The notes beneath the pieces were generated by a model that saw only the letters and a program-made list of their open reading frames with translations, was not told the origin of the DNA and did no database searches. A stretch of DNA of 44,166 nt from Pseudonocardia sp. (GTDB taxonomy: Bacteria; Actinomycetota; Actinomycetes; Mycobacteriales; Pseudonocardiaceae). Each line of letters opens with the position of its first letter. Position 1 is the first letter of the stretch. Both the position numbers and the translations under genes were made by a program. The stretch spans positions 1 to 44,166 of the forward strand of contig NZ_JAJCYB010000045.1 in the NCBI RefSeq assembly GCF_029263155.1, given 5' to 3'. Shown one piece after another: positions 34,306 to 44,031 of this stretch.

Positions 34306-35729
34306 GCCACTGCGGGCACCACCGGCACGACGATCTCCAGACAGGCGCCCGACCCGCCGGGCACGACACGGGCCCGCCCGCCGTGGGCCTCGGCGATCGC
34401 CGCGACGATGGAGAGCCCCAGCCCGCTGCCCCCGGTGTGCTCCGCACCCTTCACGAACCTCCCGAAGATCCGCTCGGCGTCGGCGGGAGGTATCCCGGGC
34501 CCGCTGTCGTGCACCCACAGCCGGGCACGGCCGCCCTCCACCGCGGAGCCGATGCGTACGGGCGTGCCGTTCGGGGTGTGCCGGCACGCGTTCTCGGCCA
34601 GCTGCACCATCGCCTGGGTGATCCGCTGCCCGTCCACCCGGACGACGGCGTCGGCGCAGGACTCCAGGATCCACGGACGGTCGCACAGGACCATCGCGTT
34701 GCGGTGCACGTCGCGGGTCAGGTCGCCCAGGTCGACCGCGTCGGGCGACAGGAATCCGGGCCGGTCGGAGCGGGCGAGCAGCAGCAGCTCGTCGACGATG
34801 CGATTCATCCGCTCGATCTCCCCGACGATCAGCGCGATGGTCTGACTGCGGTCCTCGGCGTCGGGCAGCAGCTCCAGCAGCTCCACGTGCCCGCGGATCA
34901 CCGTGAGGGGAGCGCGCAGCTCGTGGTTGGCGTCGTCGAGGAATCGACGCTGCGCGCTGAACGCCCCGTCGAGGCGGCCGAGCATGTCGTTGAACGTGCT
35001 CGCGATCCGCGACGCCTCGTCGCTGCCGCGTACCGGGATCCGGCGGGTCAGGTCGGTGCCCGAGATGGTCTGCGCGGTGTCGGCCAGCGAGCCCAGCGGC
35101 CGCAGCACCCGCCCGGCCAGGCCGAGCCCGATCAGCGAGGCCAGCACGATCGTGCCGAACTGGATGAGGGCCTGCGTGGCGACCGCGCCGTTGATCTCGG
35201 CACGTTCGGCGGCCGGGTAGTTGACCACCATCAGCAGGCCGTCGTCGCCTCGGCCGGTCAGCGGCAGGGCGGCGTAGCGCACATCCCCCGCCGGGGTGGT
35301 GCGGGTACCGGAACCGGGCTCGCGCATCGCCAGCCAGTCGCCGGTCAACGCGTCGAGATACACCGACGGGATGGCGTCGGACGCGTCCTCGGACTGGTAG
35401 AGCCCGGAGCCGACGTAGGCCAGCAGCGACTCCCCCTCGTCGGGGACCTCTCGCGCGAAGTAGACGTCGAACATCGCCGGGAGGTCCCCGTCGAACGGCG
35501 TGCCGGTGCGCGGGTTCAGACCGCCGATGAGGAGCTCGAACTCCACGATCTCCCGGCTCAGCGACACGGTGATCTCCTCGTCGAGCCGGGCGTGCAGCGC
35601 GCTGTGCAGCAGGAAGACCGACACGGCCGACGAGCCGGCGAGCAGGGCGAGCACGGCCGCGAGGATCCGGACCCGGATGCTGCCGAGCGGTCCCTGCCAG
35701 TGCCGGGGTAGCTGGGGCGCCGTGGTCAC
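34227..35729 (-). CDS. Membrane sensor histidine kinase
   Basis: A 500-residue kinase. One membrane helix lies at residues 21-42, a sensor region of about 140 residues outside the membrane follows, then a second helix at about 186-207. A HAMP domain (LRPLGSLADTAQTISGTDLTRRIP) leads to the phospho-acceptor His269 in DDANHELRAPL. The ATP domain has Asn380 (ENACRHTPNG), HDSGPGIP and GGSGLGLSIV. It starts 3 bp after the OmpR-type regulator stop on the same strand, so the two form one operon. Its last 26 codons lie inside the converging receiver gene. The signal sensed is unknown. Confidence 0.92.
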   Translation of the reverse strand: MTTAPQLPRHWQGPLGSIRVRILAAVLALLAGSSAVSVFLLHSALHARLDEEITVSLSREIVEFELLIGGLNPRTGTPFDGDLPAMFDVYFAREVPDEGESLLAYVGSGLYQSEDASDAIPSVYLDALTGDWLAMREPGSGTRTTPAGDVRYAALPLTGRGDDGLLMVVNYPAAERAEINGAVATQALIQFGTIVLASLIGLGLAGRVLRPLGSLADTAQTISGTDLTRRIPVRGSDEASRIASTFNDMLGRLDGAFSAQRRFLDDANHELRAPLTVIRGHVELLELLPDAEDRSQTIALIVGEIERMNRIVDELLLLARSDRPGFLSPDAVDLGDLTRDVHRNAMVLCDRPWILESCADAVVRVDGQRITQAMVQLAENACRHTPNGTPVRIGSAVEGGRARLWVHDSGPGIPPADAERIFGRFVKGAEHTGGSGLGLSIVAAIAEAHGGRARVVPGGSGACLEIVVPVVPAVAQEPVSAPAATRTAASSSPRANGLRR

Positions 35730-35732
35730 CGG

Positions 35733-36458
35733 TCAGGCCGGATGCACGGCGGGCGCTGGTTCCATCGGGTGCCGCAGGCCGGGGAGCCGCTCGGGGATGC
35801 GCAGGCGGTATCCCGCCCCGCGCACCGTCTCGATGCGGTCGGCCCCGATCTTCTGCCGCAGCGCCGCGATGTAGACGTTGACGACGTTGCTCGTGGGGTC
35901 GAACGAGTACCCCCAGACGCGGGAGAGCAGCTGGGCGCGCGAGAGCACCTGGTCGGGATGGCGGAGCAGTGTCTCCAACAGGGCGAACTCGCGGCTGGTG
36001 AGCGTGACGGGAGTGTCCCCGACGAGGGCCCGGCGGGTCAGCAGGTCGAGCTCGAGGTCGCCCGCGGACAGGCTGCGTCCGCCACCGGACGGCGCGTCCT
36101 CGTGCCGCAACCGGGCGCGCAGGCGGGCGAGGAGCTCCTCGAACCGGAACGGCTTGACGACGTAGTCGTCGGCGCCGCCGTCCAGACAGGCCACGACGTC
36201 GCGGTGGGCGGGGTGCCCGGTCATCACCAGGATCGGCAGCTGGGCGCGGTGCCCGCGCAGGTCGCGCAGGACGGCGAAACCGTCGCCGTCGCCGAGCACG
36301 AGATCGAGCAGCACGATGTCGAACTGGTCGGTGAGGGCCAGGGAGCGGCCGGTTGCGGCCTCGTCGGCGACGGTGGTGGTATAGCCGACCGCGTGCAGGC
36401 CCCGGCTGATGAAGCGGGTGATGAGCGGGTCGTCGTCGATGATCAGGACGCTGGTCAT
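35733..36458 (-). CDS. OmpR/PhoB-family response regulator
   Basis: A 241-residue regulator. The receiver (1-120) has the acidic pocket DDD at 8-10 and phospho-acceptor Asp52 in IVLLDLVLGDGDG, with Lys in VVKPFRFEEL. The winged-helix domain (about 135-230) shows TLTSREFALLETLLRHPDQVLSRAQLLSRVWG and VNVYIAALRQKIGADRIETVRGAGYRL. It is the first gene of the operon with the kinase. Regulators of this family bind direct repeats at about 11-bp steps, and just such repeats lie 99-128 bp upstream, toward the divergent giant surface gene. Confidence 0.93.
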   Translation of the reverse strand: MTSVLIIDDDPLITRFISRGLHAVGYTTTVADEAATGRSLALTDQFDIVLLDLVLGDGDGFAVLRDLRGHRAQLPILVMTGHPAHRDVVACLDGGADDYVVKPFRFEELLARLRARLRHEDAPSGGGRSLSAGDLELDLLTRRALVGDTPVTLTSREFALLETLLRHPDQVLSRAQLLSRVWGYSFDPTSNVVNVYIAALRQKIGADRIETVRGAGYRLRIPERLPGLRHPMEPAPAVHPA

Positions 36459-36544
36459 GGGGTGGACCCTCCGCCTTCATGCGACACCGGGGGCAAGCGG
36501 AACTCGCCCCAAGTGGGCACCACGTTACGCCCCGTCGTGGCGCC

Positions 36545-36583
36545 TTCAGGATACGACTCACGGCCGTCTCATCGTCCCCTCAT
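36545..36583. promoter_or_regulatory. Direct CTCA repeats at 11-bp steps, response-regulator box
   Basis: CTCA occurs at 36557, 36568 and 36579, exactly 11 bp apart, and a weaker TTCA lies at 36545. The second and third extend to CTCAT. OmpR-family dimers bind tandem repeats with one unit per helix turn. The site is in the 251-bp gap between the regulator gene and the giant beta-helix gene. A weak -10-like GATAAG lies near 36601. Confidence 0.55.
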
Positions 36584-36709
36584 GGCGGGGGAGGACGATG
36601 GATAAGGAGTTCCTCACCCTTCACTGACGGAGCCCTGAGGTTGCTCCGCGAACCTCTGCCCTGAACCGGCGTGCGCCCGTGCATGCCTGCGAGTGGTCAG
36701 AGGTACGAG

Positions 36710-39700
36710 ATGACGGACACCATGGCGGTCCGACCGGCGGCAGCAGGATCGGGTCGCCGACGCCCACCTCGCGGCTGGCGGCCGGCGGTACTGGGTGGCC
36801 TCGCCGTGGTGGTCGCGGTCGTGGTGACGGTGTTCCTCGCGACGTCCGCGGCGCTGGCGGCCTCGCACCTGGTCAACAGCACGAACGATGCCCCCGACCA
36901 GAACCCCGGCGACGGGATCTGCGCGTCCGCGGTGGGGGAGTGCACGCTGCGGGCGGCGATCCAGGAGGCCAACGCGACGATCGCCGCGGACCAGGTCGTC
37001 GTGCCCGCGGGCACGTACGTGCTGTCCGTCCCGCCGGCCGGGGCGAACCTCGCCGAGTCCGGTGACCTGGACGTCCTGCGCCCGGTGACCATCAGTGGTG
37101 CCGGGCGGGCGGCGACCGTCATCGACGCCGCGGGCATCGACCGCGTCCTGGAGACCCACGGCACCGCCGGCAACGTCAGCATCACGGGCCTGACGCTGAC
37201 CGCGGGCGCCACCAGCCAGACCGGCGGTGGCCTGCTCAACGGCTCGGTCGGCACCGTCCGGCTGACCGACGTGGCCGTCACCACGGCCACCGCGACGGAG
37301 GCGGGCGGCGGCATCGCCACGGGCGGCGAGACCGGCCCCGGTCGTCTCGAACTCGTCGACTCGGTCGTCGCGGGCAACGCGACCGAGGCGGAGGGAGGCG
37401 GCGTGCACGTCGGGTCCGGGTCGCTCACGCTCACCCGCACCGAGGTGTCGGGCAACAGCGCCCGCGGCGGCGGCGGCGTCTACAACGCGGGCGAGGTCAG
37501 CGCGACCGGCGTGCCCAGCCGCGTCACCCTCGACGGCGCGACCGTCACCGGCAACACCGCGCTCGCGTCCGGTGGTGGCGTCGCGAACGACGGCGAGGGC
37601 CAGCTCACCGTGCTGAACAGCACGTTCTCCGGCAACACCGCCCACGCCGACGGCGGCGCGATCCACAGCGCGGCCAAGGGCAGCTTCTCGATCACCGGCG
37701 GCACGGTCGCGGAGAACCTCGCGAACGGCGAGGGCGGCGGCGCATACACCGCGGGCGAGCGCGCCGCAACCGTCGACGGCGTCGAGTTCCGGGACAACGT
37801 CGCGGGCGGCACCGTGATCGACGAGACCGGCGCGCAGGTCACCGGCGACGGCGGCGGTGGCGGCATCGCCACCGGCGGTGGCCCGATCACGATCCGCGAC
37901 GCGACGTTCGATGCCAACACCGCGGTCGGCGAGGGCGGCGGCCTGCTGCTGGGCAACCTCGGCTCGGTGCAGATCAGCGACACCGTCGTGCGCGACAACC
38001 GCAGCGAGTCCGGCGGTGGCGGCATCGAGAACGCCGCCAACCGCGTCACGCTGACGACGGTGGAGATCACCGGCAACGTCGCCGTCGCCGACGGCGGTGG
38101 CATCGAGAACAACGGCAGCGGCGCGTTCACGCTCGACCGCTCCACGATCGCCCGCAACACCGCCGAGAACGGCGGTGGCCTGGCCAACGCGGCGGACGGC
38201 ACGGTCAAGGTCGTCGCCTCGACGATCTGGGACAACCGCGCGATCGCCGGGCCCAGCGACGACGCCGGCCTCGGTGGCGGCGTCTACGGCCTCGGCGACG
38301 CCGGCGCCACGTACGAGAACACCACGATCACCGGCAACTACGCGCAGGTCCGCGGCGGCGGTCTCTACATCGACGCCGACGCCGACGTGCGCGTCACCCA
38401 GACGACGATCTCGGGCAACAGCGCGCCCGCCGCGTCCGGCGTCGGTGGGGAGATCGGCTCGGTGAACTTCCCGGTGCAGCCCAGCCCGTCGGTGCTGTTC
38501 CGCAACTCGATCGTCGCCGGCAACCTGCTCTCGCCGAGCTGCAACTTCGCGCTCGGCTCGCAGGGCGGCAACCTGGAGGACGGCGACAGCTGCCACCTCG
38601 GCGGCCCGCGGGACCGGACCAACGCCGCGACCGCCGGTCTCGACGCGATCGCCGACAACGGCGGCCCGACGATGACCATGCACCCGCAGGAGGGCAGCTT
38701 CGCCGTCGACGGCGGGATCAGCCCGTGCTCGGTCGTGGACCAGCGCGGCGTGACCCGGCCGAAGAACGAGCTGTGCGACATGGGTGCGGTGGAGTCCGAG
38801 GGCCCGTTCGCGCCCGCGGACGACGTCGCGCCCGACACCGAGTACGTGTCCGGCCCGATCCAGGACACCGAGAACACCTCGATCTTCACCTTCACCGGCA
38901 ACGACAACGTGAGTGGCACCGAGCCGGCGTTCACCGCGCCCGAGGAGCTGCTCTACGAGTGCCGCCTGCTCGAGTTCGACCCGCTGGAGCCGCCGGAGCC
39001 GGTCGACCCGACCGAGCCGGTGCCGGCGGAGCAGCAGTTCGTGGGCTGCTCCAACCCGTGGCAGATCCCGGTCGTCGAGGACGGCACGTTCCGCTTCGAG
39101 GTGCGCGCGATCGACCGCGCGGGCAACGTCGACCCGTCACCCGCCGTGCACGAGTTCACCCTCGGCGTGGACGTCACCCCGCCCGACACCCAGATCCTCG
39201 ACGGGCCGTCCGGCGTGAGCCCGGTGAGCTTCGCCGCGTTCACGTTCTCCGGCACCGACAACCGCACCCCGGCGCAGTTCATCGAGTTCGAGTGCCGGCT
39301 CGACTCCACCGACCCGACCGCGTGGCTGGAGTGCTCCAACCCGGCCCTCTACTCCAACCTGACCCCGGGGTCGCACACGTTCGAGGTGCGCGCCACCGAC
39401 GGTGGGGACAACATCGACCCGTCCCCGGCCACCCGGACCTGGACCGTCGGCGTGCCCGCGGACTGCGACGCCGCGAACATCACGCTCGTCGCCACCGAGG
39501 ACGCGCACGTCGACGAGGGCTTCGTCGTCGAGAACTTCGGCGCGGCCGAGGGGCTCGTCGTGCGCTCGTCGGCACCCGGGCAGGATGCCCGCGCGCTGGT
39601 GCAGTTCGCGCTGCCCGAGGGTGGCCCGGCCTGTGAGCTCACCTCCGCGACCCTGCGCCTGAGCGGCGAGGGCGACGCGGGTCGCGTCCTGACCGCCGCG

Positions 39701-42700
39701 CCGCTGGCCGGTCCGTGGACCGAGAGCGCGGTCACCTGGAACACCCAGCCCGGGGTCACCGCCGCGGCCGTGGCCACCGCGGCCTCGGGTGCGGGCTACC
39801 GGGAGTGGGACGTGAGCGCGCACGTGGCGGCGATGGTCGCCGGCACCGCGCCCGACAACGGCTGGCTGATCTCCGACGCGGCCGAGGAGGGCGACGGCGC
39901 CACGCAGACCTTCGTGTCCACCGAGGCCGTCACCGAGCCGCCGACGCCGCCGCAGCTGGTGCTGCGCTTCGACGGGACCGGCATCCCGGCCCCCGGCCCG
40001 CCGCTCCCGGCGGCGGGGACGACCACCGTCACCTGTGGCCAGGTGATCACGCAGAGCACGACGCTGGCCGGTGACGTGACCGGCTGCCTCGGTGAGGGAC
40101 TCGTGATCGGCGCGCCGGACATCGTGCTCGACCTCAACGGGTTCACCGTCCGCAGCGGCCTGGCCATCGAGCCGGGTGAGGAGGACGGCATCCCGGCCGG
40201 AATCCGCAACAGCGGCCACAGCAACGTCGTCATCACCGGCGGCACGGTCGAGAACTTCGGCGCCGGCGTGGCGCTGACGGCCGGCACCACCTACAACGTC
40301 GTCGAGGAGATGATCCTGCGTGGCAACGTCATCGCCGGAGTGGAACTCAACGACGCCGACAACGGCCGCAACGGCAACATCGTGCGCAACAACGACATGC
40401 TGCTCAACGGCACCGGCGTGTTCGTGGTCAACGGGTCGGAGAACTCGTCCGTCACCGGCAACACGCTGACCGGGAACGTCGGCCTGGCCATGTACCTGTA
40501 CGAGGCCACCGGGCACTTGATCGAGGGCAACACGGTCAGCGGCCTGACCGGCAACCCGCTGCTCGACTCCGACGGGGGCGTCGAGCTGGAGTCCTCCAGC
40601 CGCAACCGGATCGCCGGCAACGAGCTGTCCGACACCGGTGACGCCGCGATCGCGATGCGGGAGGGATCCAACGACAACGAGGTCACCGGCAACCTGGTGA
40701 CCCGCTCCAGCGACTCCGGCATCGTCGTGGCGGCCTCGGACGGCAACGACATCGTCGACAACCGCGTCTACACCTCCGGCGGCTCGGCCGTCGGCATCTC
40801 CGACGCCACCGGCGGTTCCGTCGTGGGCAACGACCTGCGGTTCAACCCCGGCGGTGTGGAGCTGGCCGGCTCGACCGGCATCCTGGTGCAGGACAACGAC
40901 GTGTCCGGCTCCAACGCCAGCGGCATCGGCGTCGAGGGCGGCGCGGACCACCGGATCATCGGCAACACCGCCAACGAGACCGGCGCCGAGGGCATCTCGG
41001 TCGAGGCCGAGAACCTCGACGCGAACGGGCTGCCGGTCGACGGCGTCCTGATCGAGGGCAACACCGCCAACGGCAACGGCTCCAGCGGCATCAGCGTGCT
41101 CGGGGGCGGCCACACGCTCACCGGCAACGCCGCGTACCACAACCTGGCGTTCGGCATCTTCGCCGACGACGGCACGATCGACGGCGGCGGCAACACCGCC
41201 TCCGGCAACGCCGAGGCGCAGCAGTGCGTCGGCGTCGTCTGCGGGATCGGCACCCCGCCGCCCGTCGGTGCGAGCGACATCCTGCGGCCCGACACCGTGC
41301 TGGTGACGACGCCGACCAACCCGAGCAGCAACCTCGACGCGGCGGTGTTCACCTTCACCGGCACCGACAACGCGACGCCCGCCGAGGCGCTGCGCTTCGA
41401 GTGCCGGCTCGACGCCCCGCCGGACCCGCCGTTCGAGCCGGAGCCGCCCGCACCGGGCGAGCCGGTCGACATCCCGTCCGGTGAGGGTTGGACCGAGTGC
41501 TCCAGCGGCGTCTCCTACCCGTTCCTGCCGTCGGGTACGCACACGTTCGAGGTGCGCGCGGTCGACGCCGTCGACCTGTTCGACGACACCCAGGCCGTGT
41601 TCACCTGGGACGTCATCGCCTCGGCCCCGGGCCTGGACGCGGTGCCGCCGAGCACCACGCTGGTCTCGGCGCCGAGCGACCCGAGCGACGAGGCGGTCGC
41701 CCGCTTCACCTTCCGCGGCAGTGACAACGCCACCCCGGGCCCGAACCTCACCTACGAGTGCCGCCTCGACGGCGGTCCGTGGGAGGCGTGCGTCAGCCCG
41801 CTGACCTACTCCAACCTGCCGCTCGGCCCGCACACGTTCGAGGTGCGCACGGTCGACTCGCAGGGCAACGTCGACCCGACCCCGGCGACGCACACGTTCG
41901 TGCAGCTGGAGCCGCCGCCGGACATCGAGGCGCCGGACACGGTCCTTTCGGCCACCCCGGACGCGACGACCGTCGCCACGGTGGCGACGTTCGAGTTCTC
42001 CGCGACCGAGGAGAACGCGGTCTTCGAGTGCAGCCTCGACGCCGCCCCCTACGCGGCGTGCACCTCGCCCGCCACCTACTCCGGGCTGACCCCGGGTGCG
42101 CACACGTTCTCCGTGCGGGCGGTCGACCTGGCGGGCAACGTCGACGGCGTCCCGGCCACGTTCGCGTGGACGATCACCGATGCGCCGGTCGAGGCCGCGG
42201 TGACCTGTGGCCAGGTCGTCACGGTCAGCACGCGGCTCACCGAGGACCTGGTCGACTGCGCGGGCGACGGAATCGTCGTCGGGGCGGACGCCATCACGAT
42301 CGACCTCGGCGGCGTCACCGTCGACGGCACTGGGGTCGGTGCGGGCATCCGCAACGACGGCTTCGACGCGGTGACGATCACGAACGGTTTCGTGCAGGAG
42401 TTCGTCGACGGCGTGGCGCTCAACCCGGGCACCACCCGCAACATCGTCTCCGACCTCACGGTGCAGCTCGCCGAGCAGGCGGGCGTCACCCTGACCAACG
42501 CCGACGACGGCGTCTCCGGCAACACCGTCCGGACGTCCACCTTCGCCGGCAACGGCTCCGGGGTGCTGCTGCAGTCGGGCTCGCAGGGCTCGACGATCAG
42601 CGGCAACATCATCGCGGGCAGCGCCGGACCCGGCGTGTCGGTGCTCGGGTCCGCGGGCAACCGCGTCGAGGACAACGACGTGTCCGGCTCCAGCGACGCC

Positions 42701-44029
42701 GGCTTCGTCGTCGAGGGCTCGCCGAACACGGTGCTCGCCGGCAACTCCGCCAACGGCAACTCGGACGCGGCCATCGTGGTCGAGGCCGGGTCGCACGGCA
42801 CGCTCGCGCAGGGCAACACGGTCCTGGAGAGCGAGGCCGGCATCAACGTCGCCGAGTCGAACGACGTCGAGCTGCGCGACAACGTGCTCAACGGTTCCAG
42901 TGACAACGGCATCTCCCTGGAGGTCGCCAACGGTGCGCTCGTCGTGGGCAACGACCTGCGGTTCAACGGCGGTGGCGTGGAGGTCTCCGGGTCGGCCGAC
43001 GGCCGGATCGAGGGCAACGACGCCAGTGAGGGCGGCCAGGGCATCGCCCTGGGCGACGGCACCTTCCGGTTCGCGATCGTCGGCAACACCGCCGGCGCCA
43101 ACGACTCCGAGGGCATCTCGGTCGGCGGCGAGGCGCCGGCGGGCTCGGGCAACCTGATCGAGAACAACACCGCGTCGGGCAACAGTGCCGATGGCATCTA
43201 CATCGGCGCGGTCAGCCACATGATCCGCGGCAACTCCGCGGACGACAACGGCGGCTGGGGCATCTACGCGGCCGAGGGCTCCGTCGCGGGCGTCAACGTC
43301 GACGGTGGCGGCAACCGGGCGCTCGGCAACACCGGCGGCGGCCTGTTCGACCCGGTCACCCAGACCTCCGAGCAGTGCTACAACATCCGCTGCGACGGCG
43401 GGGCGCCGCTGGCGACCGACCCGGTCGCGCCGGAGACGGTCCTGATCGAGGGGCCGCCGGACCCGACCACGTTCACCACGGCGATGCTGACCTTCACCGG
43501 TAGCGACAACGCCAGCTCGGTGACGTTCCAGTGCCGCCTGGACGCAGGCGAGTTCGCGCCCTGCACCAGCCCGGTCACCTACTCCGGCCTGGCGGTCGGG
43601 GAGCACTCGGTGACGATCCGTGCGGTCGACTTCTCCGGCAACGCGGACTCCAGCCCCGTCGTCCACACCTGGACGATCGAGGCACCCGACCCGTTCACCC
43701 CGCCGGTCACGTCCATCACGGGTACCCCGGACATCACGACGGTCTCCACCGCCGCGACGTTCACCTTCGCCGCCGACGAGGAGGGCGTCACGTTCCAGTG
43801 CCGCCTCGACGGCGGGGCCCTGACGGCGTGCACCAGCCCGACCGGCTACTCCGGCCTGTCGGTGGGCACCCACGTGTTCGAGGTGATCGGCACCGACCCG
43901 CAGGGCAACGTCGAGGCCTCGCCCGCGACGTTCACCTGGACGGTCGGCCCGCCGCCGGTCGCGGCGACGGTCAGCTGTGGCCAGACGCTCACGGTGAGCA
44001 CCCGGCTGCTGAACGACCTGCTCGACTGA
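36710..44029 (+). CDS. Giant exported modular beta-helix protein, 3'-truncated
   Basis: The frame encodes 2439 residues. A signal or anchor helix at about 24-48 is followed by a CSLREA-like segment (about 53-104, with ECTLRAAIQEAN). Next comes a first parallel beta-helix (about 127-694) rich in GGGI/GGGV turns, and two Ig-like domains (about 706-914) of the pattern FECRLD...C..P..Y..L..G.HTFEVRA.D..GN.D. Then a DNRLRE-type domain (917-1089), a NosD-type beta-helix (1103-1509), three Ig-like domains (1522-1824), a second NosD-type helix (1827-2229) and two Ig-like domains (2237-2414). A third NosD cassette starts (VSCGQTLTVSTRLLNDLLD) but stops at once. Earlier cassettes continue from this point with Cys and GDGIVVGADA. 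The gene is therefore probably truncated by an insertion. ATG 36710 has AGAGG before it; GTG 36671 is an alternative. Likely cell-surface adhesin or matrix protein. Confidence 0.85.
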   Translation: MTDTMAVRPAAAGSGRRRPPRGWRPAVLGGLAVVVAVVVTVFLATSAALAASHLVNSTNDAPDQNPGDGICASAVGECTLRAAIQEANATIAADQVVVPAGTYVLSVPPAGANLAESGDLDVLRPVTISGAGRAATVIDAAGIDRVLETHGTAGNVSITGLTLTAGATSQTGGGLLNGSVGTVRLTDVAVTTATATEAGGGIATGGETGPGRLELVDSVVAGNATEAEGGGVHVGSGSLTLTRTEVSGNSARGGGGVYNAGEVSATGVPSRVTLDGATVTGNTALASGGGVANDGEGQLTVLNSTFSGNTAHADGGAIHSAAKGSFSITGGTVAENLANGEGGGAYTAGERAATVDGVEFRDNVAGGTVIDETGAQVTGDGGGGGIATGGGPITIRDATFDANTAVGEGGGLLLGNLGSVQISDTVVRDNRSESGGGGIENAANRVTLTTVEITGNVAVADGGGIENNGSGAFTLDRSTIARNTAENGGGLANAADGTVKVVASTIWDNRAIAGPSDDAGLGGGVYGLGDAGATYENTTITGNYAQVRGGGLYIDADADVRVTQTTISGNSAPAASGVGGEIGSVNFPVQPSPSVLFRNSIVAGNLLSPSCNFALGSQGGNLEDGDSCHLGGPRDRTNAATAGLDAIADNGGPTMTMHPQEGSFAVDGGISPCSVVDQRGVTRPKNELCDMGAVESEGPFAPADDVAPDTEYVSGPIQDTENTSIFTFTGNDNVSGTEPAFTAPEELLYECRLLEFDPLEPPEPVDPTEPVPAEQQFVGCSNPWQIPVVEDGTFRFEVRAIDRAGNVDPSPAVHEFTLGVDVTPPDTQILDGPSGVSPVSFAAFTFSGTDNRTPAQFIEFECRLDSTDPTAWLECSNPALYSNLTPGSHTFEVRATDGGDNIDPSPATRTWTVGVPADCDAANITLVATEDAHVDEGFVVENFGAAEGLVVRSSAPGQDARALVQFALPEGGPACELTSATLRLSGEGDAGRVLTAAPLAGPWTESAVTWNTQPGVTAAAVATAASGAGYREWDVSAHVAAMVAGTAPDNGWLISDAAEEGDGATQTFVSTEAVTEPPTPPQLVLRFDGTGIPAPGPPLPAAGTTTVTCGQVITQSTTLAGDVTGCLGEGLVIGAPDIVLDLNGFTVRSGLAIEPGEEDGIPAGIRNSGHSNVVITGGTVENFGAGVALTAGTTYNVVEEMILRGNVIAGVELNDADNGRNGNIVRNNDMLLNGTGVFVVNGSENSSVTGNTLTGNVGLAMYLYEATGHLIEGNTVSGLTGNPLLDSDGGVELESSSRNRIAGNELSDTGDAAIAMREGSNDNEVTGNLVTRSSDSGIVVAASDGNDIVDNRVYTSGGSAVGISDATGGSVVGNDLRFNPGGVELAGSTGILVQDNDVSGSNASGIGVEGGADHRIIGNTANETGAEGISVEAENLDANGLPVDGVLIEGNTANGNGSSGISVLGGGHTLTGNAAYHNLAFGIFADDGTIDGGGNTASGNAEAQQCVGVVCGIGTPPPVGASDILRPDTVLVTTPTNPSSNLDAAVFTFTGTDNATPAEALRFECRLDAPPDPPFEPEPPAPGEPVDIPSGEGWTECSSGVSYPFLPSGTHTFEVRAVDAVDLFDDTQAVFTWDVIASAPGLDAVPPSTTLVSAPSDPSDEAVARFTFRGSDNATPGPNLTYECRLDGGPWEACVSPLTYSNLPLGPHTFEVRTVDSQGNVDPTPATHTFVQLEPPPDIEAPDTVLSATPDATTVATVATFEFSATEENAVFECSLDAAPYAACTSPATYSGLTPGAHTFSVRAVDLAGNVDGVPATFAWTITDAPVEAAVTCGQVVTVSTRLTEDLVDCAGDGIVVGADAITIDLGGVTVDGTGVGAGIRNDGFDAVTITNGFVQEFVDGVALNPGTTRNIVSDLTVQLAEQAGVTLTNADDGVSGNTVRTSTFAGNGSGVLLQSGSQGSTISGNIIAGSAGPGVSVLGSAGNRVEDNDVSGSSDAGFVVEGSPNTVLAGNSANGNSDAAIVVEAGSHGTLAQGNTVLESEAGINVAESNDVELRDNVLNGSSDNGISLEVANGALVVGNDLRFNGGGVEVSGSADGRIEGNDASEGGQGIALGDGTFRFAIVGNTAGANDSEGISVGGEAPAGSGNLIENNTASGNSADGIYIGAVSHMIRGNSADDNGGWGIYAAEGSVAGVNVDGGGNRALGNTGGGLFDPVTQTSEQCYNIRCDGGAPLATDPVAPETVLIEGPPDPTTFTTAMLTFTGSDNASSVTFQCRLDAGEFAPCTSPVTYSGLAVGEHSVTIRAVDFSGNADSSPVVHTWTIEAPDPFTPPVTSITGTPDITTVSTAATFTFAADEEGVTFQCRLDGGALTACTSPTGYSGLSVGTHVFEVIGTDPQGNVEASPATFTWTVGPPPVAATVSCGQTLTVSTRLLNDLLD

Positions 44030-44031
44030 CA

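Noticed and set aside
36671..36709. GTG 36671 as the start of the giant gene
   Set aside because: It adds 13 residues before the signal region without a ribosome site; ATG 36710 has AGAGG upstream.
37090..38790. Regular GGC-rich periodic sequence in the giant gene as a possible CRISPR or satellite array
   Set aside because: Units are not identical in DNA, vary in length, and translate into beta-helix turns (GGGI/GGGV), so they are protein repeats.
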